Assembly (NCBI GenBank): GCA_013415595.1
Contig: JAAEEW010000096.1
Coordinates: forward strand, 1 to 22,670
Reading direction: 5' to 3'
DNA: 22,670 nucleotides
From: Methanosarcinales archaeon
GTDB lineage: Archaea > Halobacteriota > Methanosarcinia > Methanotrichales > Methanotrichaceae
Shown: one piece after another, positions 22,013 through 22,670 of the stretch
Layout: each line of letters starts with the position of its first letter
How positions within the stretch are numbered: position 1 is the first letter of the stretch
Notes under the pieces: generated by a model
Told to the model about the DNA's origin: nothing
The model's database searches: none
The model's input: the letters and a program-made list of their open reading frames with translations, nothing else
Made by a program: the position numbers and the translations under genes

Positions 22013-22102
22013 TTAAGGCTTGGTCTTGAGGTCCATGAGCTTTACCGGGGGGCTTTCTGCAATCCTGGGTTTGGGCTTGAAGAGACGACGGGCGATGTTC
22101 AT
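22013..22102 (-). pseudogene. Detached N-terminal exon-like piece of mmp14 (29 codons, ends in in-frame TAA)
   Basis: ATG 22102 opens 29 codons (MNIARRLFKPKPRIAES through LMDLKTKP) ending in TAA at 22013-22015, in the same frame as mmp14. Codon choice looks like real coding, and a TATA-like TTTTAA sits about 28 bases upstream, the spacing of a leaderless start. The piece looks like the N-terminus of mmp14 cut off by one nonsense codon. It could also be a short independent leader peptide. Confidence 0.5.
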
Positions 22103-22124
22103 ATCGGCGAGGACGATTTTCAAG

Positions 22125-22134
22125 ACGTTAAAAC
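22125..22134 (-). promoter_or_regulatory. TATA-like element upstream of mmp14 N-terminal piece
   Basis: GGTTTTAACG on the minus strand, centred about 28 bases before ATG 22102, fits a leaderless promoter. This supports translation starting upstream of the in-frame TAA. Confidence 0.45.
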
Positions 22135-22139
22135 CTTCG

Positions 22140-22232
22140 GCTAGGCAGGGCGGGGATGGATGGCCAATCCGGGAATGGCCGGGCCCGGCTCTCCATGCCT
22201 TGCTGCCCGGCCGTCGGCCTTCCGGCCCGATC
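22140..22232 (-). other. GC-rich spacer between mch and mmp14
   Basis: No ORF here. It is GC-rich with the 12-base palindrome GCCGGGCCCGGC at 22178-22189 and other GGCC repeats, which could form terminator-like or mRNA-end hairpins after mch. Nothing else is recognised. Confidence 0.3.
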
Positions 22233-22670
22233 TTACCGGCCCGCTCCCAGCATCTCCAGGCCGAAGGACTCGGCCAGCACCTGGGGGTTGAGGCGACCGA
22301 CCACAAAGGTGCGCCGGGAGCGAAGCTCGTTCATGACCACCCGGGCCGGGGCAAAGACGTTGTGGTCCACCTTGAAGAAGTCGAAGCCAGCCGCTTTAAA
22401 TGTCTCGTAGAAGGGCTTGCCGTAGTCCCGGGAGGCCTCTGAGGGCATGCTCCTGGCGAACTCCAGCAGCTCTTCCAGGTTCGGATAATCCAGGGCGTAG
22501 TAGGTCTCCCCGCCGTAGATGATGGCGTCGTTGGAGGAGCCCATGCACCTGGTGGCGTCGCCGACGATGGGGGCTATGGGAGCCCGGCCCCAGCCGCTCT
22601 TGATGGTGCTGATGTCAAAGCCCATGGTGAAGAGCTTGTGCAGTCCGGTCTCCACCACCCGGGCCGAGAC
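22233..22670 (-). CDS. mch: Methenyl-tetrahydromethanopterin cyclohydrolase, C-terminal part (5' truncated)
   Basis: The C-terminal 145 residues are present; the frame is open to the right edge. Motifs are VETGLHKLFTMGFD, GWGRAPIAPIVGD, NDAIIYGGETYYALDYP, ASRDYGKPFYETFKAAGFDFFKVD, and FAPARVVMNEL. These match Mch. The enzyme hydrolyses methenyl-H4MPT to formyl-H4MPT in the C1 branch of methanogenesis, in the cytosol. The end at 22233 is followed by a GC-rich spacer before mmp14. Start and N-terminal half are outside the window. Confidence 0.94.
   Translation of the reverse strand, partial: VSARVVETGLHKLFTMGFDISTIKSGWGRAPIAPIVGDATRCMGSSNDAIIYGGETYYALDYPNLEELLEFARSMPSEASRDYGKPFYETFKAAGFDFFKVDHNVFAPARVVMNELRSRRTFVVGRLNPQVLAESFGLEMLGAGR

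Noticed and set aside
20426..22144. 572-codon open frame on the plus strand, antisense to mmp14
   Set aside because: It is rich in Gly, Pro, His and Val with no recognisable motif. It is the shadow of the GC-rich mmp14 and PriL-like genes, which carry clear family motifs on the minus strand.

Overview
The window reads as chromosomal DNA of a GC-rich methanogenic archaeon. The 3' part of methenyl-tetrahydromethanopterin cyclohydrolase (mch) and methanogenesis marker proteins 11 and 14 point to a methanogen. MCM, archaeal DnaG, NMD3, Pth2, TruD, KEOPS Pcc1, prefoldin beta and the exosome/proteasome gene string are typical Euryarchaeota. High GC coding DNA, AT-rich promoters and a CooT-like gene fit the Methanosarcinia, perhaps a Methanothrix-like organism; that placement is inference.

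Layout. Positions 1-2318 (+): the 3' part of an intein-containing mcm, then a DUF424 gene and nmd3, joined by GTGA overlaps. Positions 2319-2719: a 401-base, comparatively AT-rich gap with a good TATA box and several strong hairpins, ahead of dnaG (2720-4036, +). Then, also on +, pth2, truD, mmp11 and an IorA-like thiamine-diphosphate enzyme. speA (-) meets that enzyme tail to tail and diverges from dys (+), so the arginine decarboxylase and deoxyhypusine synthase genes are side by side. A lipoprotein gene (-) follows.

Positions 12408-19689 (-) form one tightly packed string: rpl15e, COG1325, rpp30, pop5, psmA, SBDS, rrp4, rrp41, rrp42, rpl37ae, rpoP (45 codons), pcc1, pfdB, tRNA-Arg(UCU), cooT-like. 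Most junctions are overlaps of 4 bases (ATGA/GTGA/TTGA) or gaps of a few bases. This is the known archaeal exosome-proteasome superoperon. It links RNA decay (Rrp4/41/42), RNase P (Rpp30, Pop5), ribosome biogenesis (SBDS, L15e, L37Ae), transcription (RpoP), tRNA modification (Pcc1), proteolysis (PsmA) and folding (prefoldin).

Positions 19855-22670 (-): mch, mmp14 and a small protein whose four cysteines match the Fe-S domain of the DNA primase large subunit.

Most worth a second look: (1) an in-frame TAA at 22013-22015 that appears to cut off the first 29 codons of mmp14; (2) the stand-alone PriL-like Fe-S protein coupled to mmp14; (3) the structured leader or ncRNA before dnaG; (4) an IorA-like enzyme lacking its ferredoxin domain next to mmp11; (5) a bacterial-type SpeA beside dys. 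No CRISPR array, insertion sequence or prophage was seen.
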